This document shows, one piece after another, positions 17,409 through 28,900 of a stretch of DNA of 64,000 nt. Source of the DNA: Thaumasiovibrio subtropicus. Its GTDB lineage: Bacteria > Pseudomonadota > Gammaproteobacteria > Enterobacterales > Vibrionaceae. The translations under genes and the position numbers were made by a program. Under the pieces are notes generated by a model. The model had not been told where the DNA came from and did not search any database. It saw only the letters and a program-made list of their open reading frames with translations. Positions within the stretch are counted from its first letter, which is position 1, and each line of letters starts with the position of its first letter. The stretch covers positions 3,099,580 through 3,163,579 of the forward strand of contig NZ_AP023054.1 in NCBI RefSeq assembly GCF_019703835.1. The letters run 5' to 3'.

Positions 17409-20400
17409 ATGACAGATCTAGAGCAAAAGGCTCAGGGACTTTATGTGCCTGAAATGGAGCATGATGCCTGTGGTATCGGCTTTGTTGCCCACCTTAAGAA
17501 TCGTAAATCTCATCAAATCGTCACCCAAGCACTTGATATGCTGGCACGGATGGAACACCGTGGTGGTCAGGGCTGCGACCCTTGCAGTGGTGATGGTGCG
17601 GGTATCTTGCTACAGAAACCACATGAGTTTCTGCTAGAAGAGACCCAAAAGATTGGCATTAAACTCCCATCATTTGAACAATATGGTGTCGGTGTTGTGC
17701 TATTCCCGAAAGATGAGCACAAACGCGAGCAATGTCGTGACATCCTAGAGCGCAATGCGAAGCGCCTTGATCTCGAAGTCATTGGCTACCGCGTACTGCC
17801 TACCGATAACTCGATGATCGGTGAAGATCCGCTAAGTACTGAACCGCAATTCGAACATGTGTTTGTAACCGGCGGCGCGAACATGGATCCAGCGGTCCTA
17901 GAGCGTAAACTTTATGTACTTCGAAACTATACAGTACGTGTCTGCCTAGAAAGCGTTTCTAACATCGGTGACGATTTCTACATTAACTCTTTCTCATACA
18001 AGACACTTGTCTACAAAGGTCAGCTCACCACTGAGCAGGTACCTCAGTACTTCCTAGACCTACAGAACCCAACCATGGTGACCGCGCTGGCGCTGGTTCA
18101 CTCTCGTTTCTCGACCAACACCTTCCCAAGATGGCGTCTGGCTCAGCCTTTCCGTTACATTGCCCACAATGGTGAAATCAACACCGTTCGCGGTAACCTT
18201 AACTGGATGAAGGCACGTGAAGCCCTGCTCGACTCTGAGCTGTTCACTGAGCAAGAGCTCAGCATGCTGCTGCCAATCTGCCAAGAAGGTGCCTCAGACT
18301 CTGCCAACTTCGATATGGCGCTTGAGCTTCTCGTTCTTTCTGGTCGTACGCTGCCACATGCACTGATGATGATGATCCCAGAAGCATGGCAAGAAAACGA
18401 CACCATGGACGCAAAACGCCGTGCCTTCTACCAGTACCATGCCAATGTCATGGAACCATGGGATGGCCCAGCCTCTGTGTGTTTCACCGATGGTGTGCAA
18501 GTCGGTGCAACGCTTGACCGTAACGGCCTACGCCCATCTCGCTACACAGTCACTAAAGATGATTTCCTTGTGATGGCATCTGAGTCAGGTGTTGTTGAGA
18601 TTGAGCCAGAGAACATTCAATACCGTGGTCGCCTACAGCCGGGTCGTATCTTCGTTGCTGACTTAGAGCAAGGTCGCATCATTTCAGATGAAGAAGTGAA
18701 AGACTCAATCGCGACAGCACAACCTTATGAAGACTGGGTGAAGAAACACCTGTTGAACATGGATGCGCTGCCAGAAGCAGACAACATGCATCATCAGCCA
18801 AGTCCAGAGCGCTTGATGCACCACCAACAAGCGTTTGGTGTGAGCAGTGAAGAAGTTAACGAAATCATCGTACCGATGTCGCGTGACGGTAAAGAACCGC
18901 TCGGTGCGATGGGTGCTGACTGGCCACTCGCCGTGCTTTCGCATCAATCACAGCATCTTTCTAACTACTTTAAGCAGCTCTTCGCACAGGTAACCAACCC
19001 GCCGATCGACCCGATCCGTGAGCGCATGGTCATGTCGCTTAAGACTTACCTCGGTAAGAGCCACAACCTGTTAACAGAAACGCCTGAGCACTGCCTTAAA
19101 GTCGAAATTGAATCTCCAGTCCTGAGCAATGCGGAGCTTGAAAAGCTGCGTGCGATTGATAACGAGCATCTACAAGCAAAAACGCTGGATATCGTGTTCA
19201 ATGCCAGTGGCGAAGATGGCAAGCTAGAGCGCGCGCTGAAGCGTATCTGTCAGTACTCTGAAGATGCGGTTGTCGATGGCTACTCCATCATTATCCTGAC
19301 TGACCGCGCTGTAAACTCTAACCACGCCGCTATCCCAGCGATGCTGGCGGTCGGTGCAGTACACCACCACCTAATTCGCAAAGGTCTGCGTGCCAAATGT
19401 GACATCGTGGTCGAAACCGGTGATGCACGTGAAACGCACCACTTTGCAACCCTGCTGGGTTACGGTGCCAATGCGGTCAACCCATACCTAGTTACAGAGA
19501 CCATCATTGACCTACAGAAGCGTCGCAAACTTGACCCTGAAACACCATCAGACAAGTTGTTCGAGAACTTCCGTAAAGCTGTTAACGCAGGCTTGCTGAA
19601 GATCTTCTCGAAGATGGGTATCTCTACTCTGCAGTCATACCATGGCGCGCAGATTTTCGAAGCGCTGGGTATTAGCAAATCAGTCGTTGATAAATACTTC
19701 AGCGGTACGGTTTCACGTATCGAAGGTTTAACCATCGATGACATTGCGAAAGAAGTCCTTATTCGTCACCGCCTAGGTTACCCAACTCGTGAAATCCCAG
19801 TACAAATGCTGGATGTGGGTGGTGTCTATCAGTGGAAACAGCGTGGTGAAAAACACCTGTTCAACCCTGAAACTATTCACTTACTACAAAAATCGACCCG
19901 TAACCGTGACTTCGACCAGTTCAAACAGTACTGCCACGAAGTTGACTCACAAGGCGATGATGCAGCAACTCTACGCAGCCAACTTGAGTTCGTGAAGAAC
20001 CCAGCAGGTAGCATTCCGCTGGCGGACGTTGAACCGGTTGAAAGCATCTTGAAGCGCTTTGCGACGGGGGCAATGAGCTTCGGTTCTATCTCTTACGAAG
20101 CCCACTCGACACTTGCCGTTGCGATGAACCGCATTGGCGCAAAATCTAACTCGGGTGAAGGTGGTGAAGACCCAGCACGCTTCGAGAAGAAAGAAAACGG
20201 CGATTGGGAACGTTCAGCGATCAAGCAGGTTGCTTCAGGTCGTTTCGGCGTTACCTCTTACTACCTTGCTAACTCTGAAGAGATTCAGATCAAGATGGCA
20301 CAAGGTGCGAAGCCAGGTGAAGGTGGTCAGTTGCCAGGTGACAAAGTCGATGACTGGATCGGTGCAACACGTCACTCGACTCCGGGTGTCGGCCTCATCT

Positions 20401-21953
20401 CGCCACCACCTCACCACGATATCTACTCAATCGAAGATTTGGCACAGCTTATCTACGATTTGAAAAATGCTAACCGTGAAGCACGTGTCAACGTGAAACT
20501 GGTCTCGGAAGCGGGTGTCGGTACCATCGCTTCAGGTGTTGCGAAAGCAAAAGCAGACGTTGTGCTTATTGCTGGTTTTGATGGTGGTACGGGTGCTTCA
20601 CCTATCTCGTCAATCCGCCACACGGGTCTACCGTGGGAGTTGGGTTTGGCAGAAACACACCAGACACTACTGAAAAACGGCCTACGTAACCGTATCGTTG
20701 TTCAAAGTGATGGTCAGATGAAAACACCACGTGATTTGGCAGTCGCAACGCTACTGGGTGCCGAAGAGTGGGGTGTTGCAACAGCGGCACTGGTAGTTGA
20801 AGGGTGTATCATGATGCGTAAGTGTCACTTGAACACTTGCCCAGTCGGTATCGCAACCCAAAACAAAACACTGCGTGAGCGCTTTGATGGTCGCGTAGAA
20901 GACGTCGTGACTTTCTTCAAATACATGGCAGAAGGTTTACGTGAAATCATGGCAGAGCTTGGTTTCCGCTCTATCGATGAGATGGTCGGTCAATCGCAGA
21001 AACTGCGTATCCGTCAAGACATCGGTCACTGGAAATACAAGAACCTGAATCTGTCACCTGTACTGCACATTGAAGAAGCCCGTGATATCGATGGCAACTA
21101 CTGCCAACGTGAGCAAGACCACGGCCTTGAAGCGGTACTGGATCGCAAGCTCATCGAAGCGGCTGCGCCGGCACTTTACGAAGGCATTGCAGTCGAAGCA
21201 AGCTTCCCAGTGGTCAACACTGACCGTAGCGCCGGTACGATGTTGTCTAACGAAATCTCTAAGATTTACAAAGACAAAGGTCTGCCTCAACCGATGAAAG
21301 TGAAGTTCGACGGTAGTGCGGGCCAAAGCTTCGGTGCCTTCCTTGCCAAAGGGGTGACCTTTGAAGTTGAAGGGGATGCCAACGACTACTGGGGTAAAGG
21401 GCTTTCTGGCGGTACGCTGGTACTTTACCCAGATGCGAAGTCTGACATCATTCCAGAAGATAACATCGTGGTCGGTAACGTCTGTTTCTACGGTGCAACT
21501 TCCGGTGAGTCTTACATTCGTGGTATGGCCGGTGAGCGTTTCTGTGTACGTAACTCAGGTGCCAAAGTTGTCGTTGAAGGCGTGGGTGACCACGGCTGTG
21601 AATACATGACAGGTGGTGTGGCCGTTATTCTAGGTCAAACAGGCCGTAACTTTGCAGCAGGTATGAGTGGCGGTGTCGCTTACGTCTGGGATCAGTTCGA
21701 AAACTTCGAAACCAAACTTAACAAAGAGTTGGTGGATCTTGATCCAATCGAAGAAGAAGACAAAGTACTACTGAAAGAGATGCTAACCAAGCACGTCGAA
21801 TTGACAGGTAGCTCGGTTGCAGAAACATTCCTTGGTAATTTCGAAGATAACCTCACCCGGATGGTGAAGGTCATGCCAAGAGACTACAAAGCAGTACTAC
21901 AGAAGCGTAAAGCGGAAGCTGAAAACAAGGAAGTGGAGGCGATCAATGGGTAA
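17409..21953 (+). CDS. gltB: Glutamate synthase large subunit, copy 1
   Basis: 1514 residues. It makes glutamate from glutamine and 2-oxoglutarate with GltD. A short propeptide precedes the glutaminase nucleophile C21 (MEHDACGIGFVAH); class II amidotransferase to about 430, central domain, FMN-binding synthase domain about 850-1220 ([48 protein letters not shown]), 3Fe-4S cysteines in GCIMMRKCHLNTC near 1131-1143, and the GXGXG beta-helix at the end (GANDYWGKGLSGG-like repeats). Sequence differs clearly from copy 2 downstream, so this is not a recent duplication. gltD1 overlaps its end by 8 bp. Confidence 0.97.
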   Translation: MTDLEQKAQGLYVPEMEHDACGIGFVAHLKNRKSHQIVTQALDMLARMEHRGGQGCDPCSGDGAGILLQKPHEFLLEETQKIGIKLPSFEQYGVGVVLFPKDEHKREQCRDILERNAKRLDLEVIGYRVLPTDNSMIGEDPLSTEPQFEHVFVTGGANMDPAVLERKLYVLRNYTVRVCLESVSNIGDDFYINSFSYKTLVYKGQLTTEQVPQYFLDLQNPTMVTALALVHSRFSTNTFPRWRLAQPFRYIAHNGEINTVRGNLNWMKAREALLDSELFTEQELSMLLPICQEGASDSANFDMALELLVLSGRTLPHALMMMIPEAWQENDTMDAKRRAFYQYHANVMEPWDGPASVCFTDGVQVGATLDRNGLRPSRYTVTKDDFLVMASESGVVEIEPENIQYRGRLQPGRIFVADLEQGRIISDEEVKDSIATAQPYEDWVKKHLLNMDALPEADNMHHQPSPERLMHHQQAFGVSSEEVNEIIVPMSRDGKEPLGAMGADWPLAVLSHQSQHLSNYFKQLFAQVTNPPIDPIRERMVMSLKTYLGKSHNLLTETPEHCLKVEIESPVLSNAELEKLRAIDNEHLQAKTLDIVFNASGEDGKLERALKRICQYSEDAVVDGYSIIILTDRAVNSNHAAIPAMLAVGAVHHHLIRKGLRAKCDIVVETGDARETHHFATLLGYGANAVNPYLVTETIIDLQKRRKLDPETPSDKLFENFRKAVNAGLLKIFSKMGISTLQSYHGAQIFEALGISKSVVDKYFSGTVSRIEGLTIDDIAKEVLIRHRLGYPTREIPVQMLDVGGVYQWKQRGEKHLFNPETIHLLQKSTRNRDFDQFKQYCHEVDSQGDDAATLRSQLEFVKNPAGSIPLADVEPVESILKRFATGAMSFGSISYEAHSTLAVAMNRIGAKSNSGEGGEDPARFEKKENGDWERSAIKQVASGRFGVTSYYLANSEEIQIKMAQGAKPGEGGQLPGDKVDDWIGATRHSTPGVGLISPPPHHDIYSIEDLAQLIYDLKNANREARVNVKLVSEAGVGTIASGVAKAKADVVLIAGFDGGTGASPISSIRHTGLPWELGLAETHQTLLKNGLRNRIVVQSDGQMKTPRDLAVATLLGAEEWGVATAALVVEGCIMMRKCHLNTCPVGIATQNKTLRERFDGRVEDVVTFFKYMAEGLREIMAELGFRSIDEMVGQSQKLRIRQDIGHWKYKNLNLSPVLHIEEARDIDGNYCQREQDHGLEAVLDRKLIEAAAPALYEGIAVEASFPVVNTDRSAGTMLSNEISKIYKDKGLPQPMKVKFDGSAGQSFGAFLAKGVTFEVEGDANDYWGKGLSGGTLVLYPDAKSDIIPEDNIVVGNVCFYGATSGESYIRGMAGERFCVRNSGAKVVVEGVGDHGCEYMTGGVAVILGQTGRNFAAGMSGGVAYVWDQFENFETKLNKELVDLDPIEEEDKVLLKEMLTKHVELTGSSVAETFLGNFEDNLTRMVKVMPRDYKAVLQKRKAEAENKEVEAING

Positions 21954-23415
21954 GCCAACTGGATTTCTCGAGCACGGCCGCGAGTTGCCGTCGAAAGTTG
22001 CCCCTGAAGTACGTATTCAGGACAACAAAGAGTTCGTACTGAACCAAGAGTTCGGTGAAAAAATCAATGAGCAATCATCACGTTGTATGGACTGTGGTGT
22101 ACCTTTCTGTCACAACGGTTGTCCGATTGGTAACATCATCCCAGAGTTCAACGACGCGGTGTATCGCGACAGTTGGGAAGAAGCGTGGAACATTCTCAGT
22201 TCAACCAACAACTTCCCTGAGTTCACTGGCCGGGTCTGTCCCGCGCCATGTGAAACGGCCTGTGTCTTGGGTATCAACCAAGACCCTATCACTATCTGTA
22301 ACATTGAAAAGACCATTGTCGAAACTGCCTACCGTGAAGGTTACGCCAAACCTAAAACGCCACGTAAGCGTTCTGGCAAAACCGTTGCCATCATCGGCAG
22401 TGGCCCTGCTGGTCTTGCGGCGGCTGAACAGCTCAATAGCGCTGGCCACTGTGTGACCGTTTACGAGCGTGATGAGAAAGTCGGTGGTCTCTTGCGCTTT
22501 GGTATCCCTGATTTCAAACTCGGTATGGATATCATTGATCGTAAAGTGAATTTGATGGCCGAAGCGGGCATCAAATTTGAGGTGAATGCGCACATCGGTG
22601 TTGATATCAATGCGCAGCAGTTGCGCCAAGAGTTTGATGTTGTCCTCCTCACGGGTGGTTCAACTGTGCCGCGTAACCTGCCGATTCCGGGTCGTGAGCT
22701 CAATGGCGTTCACTTCGCGATGGAGTTCCTAGGTCAAAACAACCGCCGTGCTAACGACATGGACCTCAAAGGTGAAGAGCTTCATGCGAAAGGCAAACAT
22801 GTCGTCGTTATTGGTGGTGGTGATACTGGCTCTGACTGTGTTGGTACTTCAAATCGTCACGGCGCAGCGAGCATCACCCAAGTTGAAATCATGCCGATGC
22901 CACCTGAAAAGCGTCCCGCAAATCAGCCTTGGCCTGAGTACCCAATGATCCTTCGCACCTCAACTTCTCATGAAGAAGGCTGTGAGCGTCACTGGAATAT
23001 CCTCACCAAAGAGTTCATCGGTGATGACAAGGGCAACGTTAAAGCACTGCGCATTGCCGATATCAAGTGGGAAGAAGCACAACCCGGTCAACGTCCTGGC
23101 TTTAACGAAGTCGAAGGCAGCGAGCGCATTATTCCTTGTGATATGGCGTTCTTGGCAATGGGCTTCTTACACCCAGAACCGCATGGTGTGCTTGCACAAC
23201 TTGATATCGCGCTCGATGAACGTGGTAACGTTGCGACAGAAGGCTTCATGACTAACCAAGATGGCGTCTTTGCCGCTGGTGATATGCGTACAGGCCAATC
23301 GTTGGTGGTACGTTGCATCAATGAAGGTCGTGAATCAGCACGTGCGGTTGATGCTTACCTGATGGGTGGTTCAAACCTCGAAGCAAAAGCCGATTCACTG
23401 ATGCTTTCAGTGTAA
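21946..23415 (+). CDS. gltD: Glutamate synthase small subunit, copy 1
   Basis: 489 residues. It transfers electrons from NAD(P)H through FAD and two 4Fe-4S clusters to GltB. N-terminal cysteines CMDCGVPFCHNGCP and VCPAPCETAC bind the clusters; FAD motif IIGSGPAGLAAAEQL near 145-160; NAD(P) motif VIGGGDTGSDCVG near 287. The N-terminus MGKPTGFLEHGRELP is the form found in many non-enteric bacteria and differs from the E. coli form seen in gltD2. Start overlaps gltB1 by 8 bp. Confidence 0.96.
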   Translation: MGKPTGFLEHGRELPSKVAPEVRIQDNKEFVLNQEFGEKINEQSSRCMDCGVPFCHNGCPIGNIIPEFNDAVYRDSWEEAWNILSSTNNFPEFTGRVCPAPCETACVLGINQDPITICNIEKTIVETAYREGYAKPKTPRKRSGKTVAIIGSGPAGLAAAEQLNSAGHCVTVYERDEKVGGLLRFGIPDFKLGMDIIDRKVNLMAEAGIKFEVNAHIGVDINAQQLRQEFDVVLLTGGSTVPRNLPIPGRELNGVHFAMEFLGQNNRRANDMDLKGEELHAKGKHVVVIGGGDTGSDCVGTSNRHGAASITQVEIMPMPPEKRPANQPWPEYPMILRTSTSHEEGCERHWNILTKEFIGDDKGNVKALRIADIKWEEAQPGQRPGFNEVEGSERIIPCDMAFLAMGFLHPEPHGVLAQLDIALDERGNVATEGFMTNQDGVFAAGDMRTGQSLVVRCINEGRESARAVDAYLMGGSNLEAKADSLMLSV

Positions 23416-23468
23416 TTGAGTACACTGTCAGAATTAGTTGACGCAAGTTTAAGCAACCTAATCTCCTC

Positions 23469-23498
23469 AAAGCCAGTCAACCGACTGGCTTTTTCTTT
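23469..23498 (+). terminator. Terminator of gltB1D1
   Basis: AAAGCCAGTC, loop AACC, GACTGGCTTT and a T-rich tail. Ten-pair stem, 53 nt after the gltD1 stop. Confidence 0.9.
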
Positions 23499-23697
23499 AC
23501 TCTGCACCAAGTTACCTTTCTCACCGCGTCTCTAGGCTGCCCGAGATTGCAAACCTAATGACTTTTAGTGCATAACACGCTTTTCAGACTGGCCGTCAAG
23601 TTACGTACCACGAATGGAAACCTTGCTTACATCTATAGTTTTATCTCGAATTATTCCTTAGACTAATGCCGATTTTCGCCCCTATACGAGATAAGCC

Positions 23698-25611
23698 ATG
23701 AAGCTAAATCAACTTACCATTCGTCAGAAGCTGACGTTTGCGATGGTGTTTGCTGTGCTAGCAGCGACCACTTTGGTTAGTGTTATCAGTCAACGTCAAG
23801 CGCACAATGTTGTCGAGCAACGTCTGATTGAGCGAGAGCTGCCCGCCACCCTGCAGCAGATCCGCAATCAAATTGATAAGGAAATCTCGCTACTCCTCGC
23901 TGCTGCCGAGCAGCTTGCGACTAACCAGTTGGTGCATGAACGCATTGAAGAAACACAGGATCCTGCTGGTGAAGAGGATGTCATTGATGTACTTCGTTCT
24001 GTGCGCAAGCAATACGACCTTTTTGATGCCTCGGTCGCGAACCGCCAAACAGGGGATTACTGGAATCAGGCGGGTTACCTGCGTCGCCTAAACCACCAGC
24101 AAGATGGTTGGTTCTATGCATTTCGCGATACGGGCAACGAGCGAATGGTTAACGTCTTCGAAGAAGAGAATGGCGACGTAAAGATGTTCCTGAACTATCA
24201 AGAACTCAATGGCGTCGGCATGTCAGGATTGTCGAAATCCATCGATGAGATGGTACGTTTCCTCGATACATTCCAATTAGAAGACACAGGCTTTATCTAC
24301 ATGGCGGATGCCAGCGGCATGATTCGTCTTCACCGTGATGATAGCATTGCGGGCAACCGCACCTTGCGCCAACACTATGGGAATGGTGTCGCTCACCTTC
24401 TTGATAAGTCAGCATTCTCATTGGTCGAAATCGAGCGCGATGGCATCGATATTTTAGTCGCTGCAAGCTATATCCCATCGATGGATTGGTATGTTGTCGC
24501 CGAACTTCCAACGGATGAAGCCTTTGTTGAAATTGATGCGGTCGCTCGCGAGATTTTGCTTTGGACCATCGGCACCGTCATTTTGTTTGGCCTACTCGCG
24601 ATTTGGCTCAGCAACACCATTACACGCCCAATTACCAAGCTATCCGAAGTGTTCACCGATCTCGGTGAAGGCGAAGGTGATCTGCGTCACCGCATCGACG
24701 TCAAAGGCAATGATGAACTCGCGCAACTAGCACAAGGCTTCAACGGCTTTATTAGCAAGATTCATCAGTCAGTCACTGAGGTTGCAGATACAGGTAACAG
24801 CCTGCGCTCTGCCGCAGAGGCCGTCGCCGATCAATCGCGCCTCACCCTCGACAACAGCCATAATCAACGTGACCGTATTCTACAAGTCGTCACCGCAATC
24901 AACGAAATGGGCGCAACCATTAACGAGATTGCCGCCAATGCAGCACAAGCAGCCGATGCAGCCCAGAATGCCGAAACGGAATCCGCAACGGGTCAAAACG
25001 TTGTGACACAGGCGCGAGAGAACATTGTTCAACTTGCTGAAGATATGAATGGCGTTGCTGCGACTATTGAGTCGCTGGCAGAAAACACCCAAGCGATTGG
25101 CAGTATTCTCGATGTGATTCGTGGTATTTCAGAGCAGACCAACCTGCTCGCATTGAACGCTGCCATTGAAGCCGCACGTGCTGGTGAGCAAGGTCGCGGT
25201 TTTGCTGTGGTCGCCGACGAAGTGCGCAGTCTCGCAAGTCGCACTGCCGCTTCGACGGATGAAATACAAGAGATGATTAATCGCCTCCAAAGTGAAGCAG
25301 GAAAAGCGGTCGGCGCGATGGAACAAAGTAAATCTCTGAGTGAGGAAGGAGCTCAAGGCGCTGACAAAGCCTCACAGGCGCTTCAAGCGATCTCAGCCCG
25401 TATTAGCTTGATATCGGATATGAACATTCAAGTAGCGACTGCAACAGAAGAGCAGTCATCCGTGGTCAACGAGATTAATACCAATATCGAAGACATCAAT
25501 CACAATACGCAGAACAGTGCCGACAGCGCCGCACAACTTGCTGATGCCAGCGAATCACTGCGCACCCTATCGCAACGACTTGATACGCTAGTGAGCGGCT
25601 TCAAGCTCTAA
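23698..25611 (+). CDS. Methyl-accepting chemotaxis protein with Cache sensor
   Basis: 637 residues. Membrane helices at about 13-31 and 285-306 enclose a periplasmic Cache-type sensor ([15 protein letters not shown] and [19 protein letters not shown] segments); HAMP about 307-360 ([24 protein letters not shown]); long coiled signalling domain with the CheA/CheW-binding hairpin [21 protein letters not shown] then [15 protein letters not shown] near 475-510. It ends VSGFKL with no CheR-binding pentapeptide. The ligand is unknown; lying between two glutamate synthase operons suggests, but does not show, an amino acid or nitrogen compound. Confidence 0.93.
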   Translation: MKLNQLTIRQKLTFAMVFAVLAATTLVSVISQRQAHNVVEQRLIERELPATLQQIRNQIDKEISLLLAAAEQLATNQLVHERIEETQDPAGEEDVIDVLRSVRKQYDLFDASVANRQTGDYWNQAGYLRRLNHQQDGWFYAFRDTGNERMVNVFEEENGDVKMFLNYQELNGVGMSGLSKSIDEMVRFLDTFQLEDTGFIYMADASGMIRLHRDDSIAGNRTLRQHYGNGVAHLLDKSAFSLVEIERDGIDILVAASYIPSMDWYVVAELPTDEAFVEIDAVAREILLWTIGTVILFGLLAIWLSNTITRPITKLSEVFTDLGEGEGDLRHRIDVKGNDELAQLAQGFNGFISKIHQSVTEVADTGNSLRSAAEAVADQSRLTLDNSHNQRDRILQVVTAINEMGATINEIAANAAQAADAAQNAETESATGQNVVTQARENIVQLAEDMNGVAATIESLAENTQAIGSILDVIRGISEQTNLLALNAAIEAARAGEQGRGFAVVADEVRSLASRTAASTDEIQEMINRLQSEAGKAVGAMEQSKSLSEEGAQGADKASQALQAISARISLISDMNIQVATATEEQSSVVNEINTNIEDINHNTQNSADSAAQLADASESLRTLSQRLDTLVSGFKL

Positions 25612-25619
25612 CCCGATTC

Positions 25620-25642
25620 GCACCCCGACCGCGTCGGGGTGC
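25620..25642 (+). terminator. Hairpin after the chemoreceptor gene
   Basis: GCACCCCGAC, loop CGC, GTCGGGGTGC: ten perfect pairs 9 nt after the stop. There is no clear T run (GCCATTTCTG follows), so it may end transcription poorly or protect the 3' end. Confidence 0.7.
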
Positions 25643-25824
25643 GCCATTTCTGATATTGGCTACAGAGATCACCCATCGTTCCCCTCTGTCTTTCTGCTCC
25701 ATGACCCACCTCTCCTCTCTAGAAATACGTCTACACTGAACATACTCATAAACGCATGCCCCTTTAAGAGTTATGCGCCATGTTGACCACTTGTTGAGAT
25801 ATTGTTAATTTGTCGGGTCGAGCA

Positions 25825-25841
25825 ATTATTAATCTAATAAT
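25825..25841. promoter_or_regulatory. 17-bp palindrome upstream of gltB2
   Basis: ATTATTA-ATC-TAATAAT, perfect seven-base arms, about 140 bp before the gltB2 start and just before the folded leader. It could be an operator or simply a -10 region (TAATAAT). The factor is unknown. Confidence 0.4.
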
Positions 25842-25862
25842 CAAAAAAGAACACAAACACTG

Positions 25863-25909
25863 GAAGGTATCGTTGAGCAGGATAGCTCCCCCACACACTG
25901 GGTACCTTC
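25863..25909 (+). ncRNA. Folded leader element of gltB2
   Basis: GAAGGTATC (25863-25871) pairs with GGTACCTTC (25901-25909), nine pairs with one G-U, enclosing a small GAGC/GCTC hairpin (25875-25888). It starts with ACACTGGAAGG (25857-25867), an 11-mer also present at the gltB1 ribosome site (17390-17400). Fold by eye; role unknown. Confidence 0.35.
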
Positions 25910-25982
25910 GCGACAGACAAGTAGCAAAGCGTACCGCCGACTGGTTACAGGAGGTGGCCGTTGTGATGTAGGGAGAAATGCT

Positions 25983-28900
25983 ATGACACTGTATGACCCG
26001 AGCCTTGAAAAGGACAACTGTGGATTTGGGTTAATCGCCCACATGGAGGGTGAAACAAGCCACCGATTAGTCAGGACGGCCATTTCGGCGCTGGATCGCA
26101 TGACACACCGTGGCGGCATTGCTGCAGATGGTAAAACGGGCGATGGATGTGGCCTTCTACTTCGAAAGCCCGAAGAATACTTCAGAACCATTGCTGAAGA
26201 GAGCGGCTGGCAACTCGCCAACGTGTTTGCCGTGGGGATGATTTTTCTTAGCCGCGATCCTGTCAAAGCGCAACAAGCGCGTGATGTCATCAGTCAAGAA
26301 CTCGCCCAAGAGACCACGACGATTGCAGCGTGGCGAGATGTACCCATAGAGCCTGCTGTATTAGGGCCAATCGCAAGCAAATCCTTACCGCAAATTGAGC
26401 AAGTGTTAGTGAACGCCCCCGCGGGTTGGAAACCACGAGATCTCGAACGCCGCCTCTATATTGCCCGTCGTCGTATCGAAAAACGGTTAGCTGAAGATAG
26501 CGATTTTTATATCTGTAGTCTCTCAACGCAAGTCGTCGTCTACAAAGGGCTCTGCATGCCGGCTGACTTACCTCGCTTCTATCTCGACTTAGCCGATCTC
26601 AGACTAGAAACCTCTATCTGCCTCTTCCACCAGCGTTTTTCAACCAATACACAGCCACGCTGGCCACTGGCTCAGCCATTCCGCTATCTCGCTCACAATG
26701 GCGAAATCAATACCATCGAAGGCAACCGCCAATGGGCACGAGCGAGAGCATACAAGTTTGCCTCACCGCTCCTGCCCGACTTACAAAGTGCCGCGCCTTT
26801 CGTCAATGAAACAGGCTCTGACTCTTCCAGCCTCGACAATATGCTAGAGCTTTTCCTCGCGGGCGGAATGGACTTGTTCCGAGCCATGCGTATGTTGGTG
26901 CCACCCGCTTGGCAAAACCATCCCGACATGGATCCGGCTCTGCGCGCATTCTACGATTTTAACTCCATGCACATGGAGCCTTGGGATGGCCCAGCTGGCA
27001 TTGTCATGTCAGATGGCCGTTATGCCGCCTGTAACCTCGATCGCAATGGCCTACGTCCTGCTCGCTATGTGATCACCAAAGACAAGTTCATTACCTTGGC
27101 ATCCGAAATCGGCATTTGGGATTACGCCCCTGATGAAGTCGCGGAAAAAGGCCGTGTGGGCCCGGGGGAACTCCTCGTCATTGATACCCGTACGGGTAAA
27201 CTGTGGCACTCAGAAGATATCGATAATGAACTGCAAAGCCGTCACCCTTACAGAGAGTGGATGGACAGCAATGTACACCGCTTAACCCCGTTTGAATCAC
27301 TGGCAGATGAGCAGGTAGGACAACGGGATTTCGACGCGGACAAACTGAAGATTTATCAAAAGCTCTTTGCGGTCAGCAATGAAGAGCTAGACCAAGTGCT
27401 GCGCGTCATGGGGGAAATGGGCCAAGAAGCCACAGGCTCGATGGGAGATGACGCACCGATGGCGGTGCTATCCAGTAAAGAGCGCCTCGTCACTGACTAC
27501 TTCCGCCAGAAATTTGCGCAAGTGACCAACCCGCCGATAGATCCGCTGCGTGAAAAGCATGTGATGTCACTGGCAACCTGCATCGGCCAAGAGATGAATG
27601 TCTTTTGTGAAGCGGATGGTCATGCCCATCGCATCGCATTTAGTTCACCCGTGCTGCTCTATTCTGATTTGCAGCAATTGATCAACCTCGAAGGACCACA
27701 CTACAAGCACCAAGTCATCGATATAAACTACCCTCCGCAGCAAGCGAGTCTTGAGCAGGCTATCCAGACGCTTTGTGATAATGCGGAGAAAGCGGTGCGT
27801 GAAGGTGCGGTGATGGTCTTACTCTCAGACCGCAATATCAGTAAAGAAACCCTACCCATTCCCGCAGCCATGGCGGTGGGCGCGGTGCAAAAGCGTTTAG
27901 TTGATCAACACTTGCGTTGCGATGCCAACATCGTTATCGAAACAGCAACCGCACGCGACCCACACCAATTTGCGGTGCTACTCGGCTTTGGCGCCACCGC
28001 GGTTTACCCGTATTTAGCCTATGAGTCACTGGCGCAGATGGTCGACAGTAACGTGATCGCCACGTCCTATCGCGATGTCATGCTCAACTTTAGAAACAGC
28101 ATCAATAAGGGGCTGTTCAAAATCATGTCGAAGATGGGGATTTCGACGATTGCCTCCTACCGTTGTTCGCAACTTTTTGAGTCCGTAGGACTTCACCAAG
28201 ACGTGGTTGATCTCTGCTTCCACGGCGTTGCTAACCGTATATCAGGGGCCAACTTCAGCGATTTCGAGCAAGATCTCTACAATCTTTCTCGCCGCGCTTG
28301 GCTAAAACGCCGTCCAGTTGATAACGGCGGGTTACTCAAATATGTCCATGGTGGCGAGTACCATGCCTATAACCCCGATGTTGTTGGCCAACTGCAACAA
28401 GCGGTTAAATCTGGCAGTGCCAACGACTATGCGACGTTCGCAAAAACCGTCAATGAGCGCCCTGCTGCCGCATTCCGCGATCTACTCAAGCTCAAACCAA
28501 GCGAACAACCACTCCCCATCGACAAGGTTGAGCAGGCGAGCGACCTTTACAAACGCTTTGACTCCGCGGCCATGTCGATTGGCGCGTTAAGCCCAGAAGC
28601 GCACGAGTCGTTAGCCATTGCGATGAACCGTTTAGGCGGCTATTCCAACTCAGGCGAGGGGGGCGAAGATCCACGCCGCTTTAACAGCGAAAGAAACTCA
28701 AGGATCAAACAGGTCGCGTCTGGACGCTTTGGCGTGACGCCCCATTATCTCTCCAATGCAGATGTCATCCAGATCAAAGTCGCGCAAGGCGCCAAGCCAG
28801 GTGAAGGTGGGCAACTGCCGGGCCACAAAGTGACAACCGAAATCGCCAAGCTGCGTTATTCCGTGCCCGGTGTCACGCTCATTTCGCCGCCACCGCATCA

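Larger units (their letters stand above)
25643..25982. other. Chemoreceptor–gltB2 intergenic region
   Basis: 340 bp with no gene. An AT-rich 17-bp palindrome ATTATTAATCTAATAAT (25825-25841) is the likeliest protein-binding site. A folded leader follows (25863-25909). GGGAGAAATGCT precedes the gltB2 ATG as ribosome site. Confidence 0.55.
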
